A stretch of 64,000 bases of DNA from Candidatus Obscuribacterales bacterium (GTDB lineage: Bacteria; Cyanobacteriota; Vampirovibrionia; Obscuribacterales; Obscuribacteraceae). The stretch spans positions 62,001 through 126,000 of the forward strand of contig JARLHI010000080.1 in assembly GCA_031292355.1 (NCBI GenBank), read 5' to 3'. Below are positions 61,873 through 64,000 of the stretch, in pieces (positions within the stretch are counted from its first letter, which is position 1; each line of letters starts with the position of its first letter). The notes below the pieces were generated by a model that searched no databases, was not told the origin of the DNA, and worked only from the letters and a program-made list of their open reading frames with translations. The translations under genes were made by a program, and so were the position numbers.

Positions 61873-63236
61873 TGCCGGTATAGCTCTTTTTTGTGTGAGA
61901 CAACCTCAATTGCATCTCCGATTCTACCCGATTCTATGCACCCATCTTCAACACTGAGCCAACCAAGTGCCAACATACTTTCACGGACCGTGGCAAATGA
62001 GCCCGTGGCGACTATCACTTCATCTGGCTTTTTAAGTTCGACGGCGGCCTTCAAAGCACCGGCAGTCGTTTCAAATTGCAGAGACTGCAATCCAAGTTCC
62101 GCCGACAATTGATTAAACTTTTCCCTGGAAAACACTTCTCGACGCGAAGCCGCCTCTGAGAAAAAAACTCGATCGCCAGGCCTAGCTAGAGTACTAATAA
62201 TTCCAGTCGCGTCTTTATTGCTAAAACAAGTAATCACAAACAAGCATTTTTGATCAGGAAAATTCGTATCCAGGGCCGCCCGCAAGGCAACAGCCCCTGC
62301 TGGATTATGCGCACCATCAAGAATCAAATTATATTTGGGCAAATATTGCATGCGCCCGGCCCAGTAAGTATTTTTGATTCCGTCTTCCCAGGCAGTCGCA
62401 AGTCGACTACGAATTTCATCACCAATTTTGCCACCGCATAATTTCAAAGCTGCATAAGCAAGGCGAGCATTTACTCTTTGATGTTCACCCATCAGCGATA
62501 AGGAATTTAGAGAACACAAATCGACGACGGCGTCACTTTCATCGTTCTGCGCACTCTCACCAGAAAGAACATAAATATCAGTATTTAGACTCTTCGCTCT
62601 TTCTAAAATCACTTCCAGAGCGCCGCCTTGCGCAGCCGTCACGACTGGCACCCCTGCTTTTATAATTCCGGCTTTTTCAAAAGCTATAAGCTCGACCGTA
62701 TTGCCAAGTATATGTTTATGGTCAAGATCAACATTTGTGATGACAGAAACGAGAACGTTGCCGACAGCGTTAGTGGCATCAAAACGACCACCGAGACCAA
62801 CTTCAATCACTGAGATCTCAACCTTTTGTTCGACAAAATATTGAAAAGCCAAAACTGTAATAAATTCGAACCAGGTAAGAATGCCCAGCTCAGGGTGTTT
62901 TCGGGCGAAAGCCTCAGACAAAACGCGCAACTGCGAAGCGTACTTTGCAAATTGCTCGTCAGAGATGGCTTGACCATTAACATGAAAACGCTCATTCCAG
63001 CGCAATAAGTGCGGACCTGTAAATCGAGCCACTTTCAACCCGCACTGCCGGAGCGTACTGTCGAGAATGGCTACAGTCGAGCCCTTTCCGTTAGTACCAC
63101 CCACATGAATACAAGGTATGCGATTTTGAGGTTGATCATGCTCTTGCAAAAAAAGCGTGATGCGCTCCAGCCCCGGTTTTTCAAGGGTTGGCGAGAGGCT
63201 GTCTAAGTAAGCAATTGATTCCAGATAGTTCATCAA
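61869..63236 (-). CDS. folC: Folylpolyglutamate/dihydrofolate synthase
   Basis: FolC adds glutamate to dihydropteroate and/or folates. The ATP-binding loop is in HVGGTNGKGST (residues 44-54). Other marks are the Mur-ligase-type GPHLLRWNERFHVNG, EVGLGGRFDATN and ILDGAHNPAGAVALR. The 455-aa length is typical. It is divergent from the NUDIX gene, 151 bases between the starts. Confidence 0.94.
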   Translation of the reverse strand: MMNYLESIAYLDSLSPTLEKPGLERITLFLQEHDQPQNRIPCIHVGGTNGKGSTVAILDSTLRQCGLKVARFTGPHLLRWNERFHVNGQAISDEQFAKYASQLRVLSEAFARKHPELGILTWFEFITVLAFQYFVEQKVEISVIEVGLGGRFDATNAVGNVLVSVITNVDLDHKHILGNTVELIAFEKAGIIKAGVPVVTAAQGGALEVILERAKSLNTDIYVLSGESAQNDESDAVVDLCSLNSLSLMGEHQRVNARLAYAALKLCGGKIGDEIRSRLATAWEDGIKNTYWAGRMQYLPKYNLILDGAHNPAGAVALRAALDTNFPDQKCLFVITCFSNKDATGIISTLARPGDRVFFSEAASRREVFSREKFNQLSAELGLQSLQFETTAGALKAAVELKKPDEVIVATGSFATVRESMLALGWLSVEDGCIESGRIGDAIEVVSHKKELYRH

Positions 63237-63387
63237 TTTCTTTAGCGTTCTTATAATTTCACGTCATTGCATATACATACATATCCTATCCAGAATCATA
63301 CCTGTTAGGATGAAAAGCCGACGTCCGCTTCCTTGTCAGCAACAATATTATAGAAGCGATTGCCTTTGTTTTTTTGGAGACTGAAAC

Positions 63388-63936
63388 TTGACTCTATTCA
63401 CTCATGAACATACTGTTTCCAGCAAAATGGTGCACAAAGGTGGCATCATTAATCTACGCGTAGACGCGCTTAAATCGGGCAATCACGAAACCACACGCGA
63501 AGTTGTAGAGCACAATGGTGGTGTAGTTATTCTTTGCCAACCACAGCCTGACCAGGTTGTGTTGATCAAGCAATACCGCTATTCGATTAATGAAGATCTC
63601 ATAGAATTTCCGGCTGGACGCATCGAAAAAGGCGAAGCGCCGCTACCAGCCGCGCAAAGAGAATTGACTGAAGAGACCGGATACATCGCTTCGCAATGGC
63701 GGGAGATTTCGCGTTTTTTCACGGCACCAGGATTTTGCAACGAAATTTTGTATATGTATAAAGCCACCGATGTAGTGCTTGCCGAAAAGTCTCTTGACGA
63801 CGATGAAGAAACCGAAGTGATGTTAATGACTTTAACGCAGGCCTGGAATCTCGTCACGTCCGGTCAAATTCGCGATGGCAAGACGGTTGCTGGACTAGGA
63901 CTTTTGTTGGGTGAAAGCGGACATTTCAAGCTCTAG
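63388..63936 (+). CDS. NUDIX hydrolase, ADP-ribose pyrophosphatase type
   Basis: This 182-residue protein hydrolyses nucleoside diphosphates linked to X, here probably ADP-ribose. The Nudix box is complete: G in AGRIEKGEAP and the metal-binding RELTEETG at about residues 90-97. Family features VVILCQPQPDQVVLIKQYRY and FFTAPGFCNEILYMY (with the proline loop of ADPRases) are also present. The start may be TTG at 63388. The last 64 bases of the window after it hold no gene I can support. Confidence 0.92.
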   Translation: MTLFTHEHTVSSKMVHKGGIINLRVDALKSGNHETTREVVEHNGGVVILCQPQPDQVVLIKQYRYSINEDLIEFPAGRIEKGEAPLPAAQRELTEETGYIASQWREISRFFTAPGFCNEILYMYKATDVVLAEKSLDDDEETEVMLMTLTQAWNLVTSGQIRDGKTVAGLGLLLGESGHFKL

Positions 63937-64000
63937 AATAGGGGGCAACCAAAAATGCTATACTGCGCGTCGTGGAAAACTGCCGACTGCAAATGGCGCT

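Noticed and set aside
1..64000. Search for CRISPR arrays, tRNA or rRNA genes, insertion sequences
   Set aside because: No regularly spaced repeats, no cloverleaf-like genes and no transposase-like frames were seen by eye in the intergenic regions.

Overview
The window is about 64 kb of gene-dense bacterial chromosome with moderate GC. The gene set is mreC-mreD-PBP2, rodZ, c-di-AMP cyclase, pdxST, coaBC, a UPF0284-type CobT-like protein, DUF2993 and YtxH proteins, and several lipoproteins and exported coiled-coil proteins. This suits a diderm relative of Cyanobacteria, such as Vampirovibrionia/Melainabacteria (Obscuribacterales-like). That placement is an inference from gene content; no rRNA is present to test it. 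Several genes appear to use TTG or GTG starts.

Layout. 1-3.2 kb: end of mreC, then mreD and a class B PBP (elongasome). 3.3-6 kb: coiled-coil proteins of unknown function, a 43-residue membrane peptide and a leucine-rich-repeat protein. 6-14 kb: metG, divergent coaBC, three small YtxH/DUF948 membrane proteins, an rRNA pseudouridine synthase overlapping a rodZ-like gene, and rimO. 14-23 kb: exported unknowns, a PHB-depolymerase-type esterase, two divergent family 2 glycosyltransferases, a J-domain protein and nrdR. 23-31 kb: rplS, rbgA, rnhB, a second J-domain protein, acyl-CoA dehydrogenase, a diguanylate cyclase with a degenerate receiver, and a cobT-like gene overlapping a membrane protein. 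31-39 kb: a large coiled-coil protein, pdxR-pdxS-pdxT on one strand, serS and yraN. 39-48 kb: an unknown protein with lysA and cdaA, then an SGNH hydrolase, pyrF, rpmE and an envelope cluster (GerMN lipoprotein, holin-like protein, DUF2993 protein). 48-59.9 kb: a LuxR-type response regulator and the most unusual block. 60-64 kb: a repeat protein coupled to folC, and a NUDIX hydrolase.

The strongest candidate for something undescribed lies at 49.65-58.51 kb. A complete but strongly divergent RNA polymerase beta subunit (1285 aa) stands alone. No rpoC or rplJL adjoins it, its first ATG directly follows the stop codon of an exported TPR protein, and it carries a tail of about 225 residues that ends in an acidic run. 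Downstream on the same strand lie a protein with two C-terminal membrane helices (pilin-like layout), an exported coiled-coil protein and a winged-helix protein resembling the replication-relaxation family. Next to this, on the other strand, is a RES/Xre toxin-antitoxin pair whose toxin frame is broken by a frameshift. Together these suggest accessory or mobile DNA that captured or evolved a second beta subunit. If this is instead the organism's only rpoB, it is a very unusual one.

No tRNA, rRNA, CRISPR array or transposase gene was seen. Five intrinsic terminators and a few candidate regulatory sites are listed.
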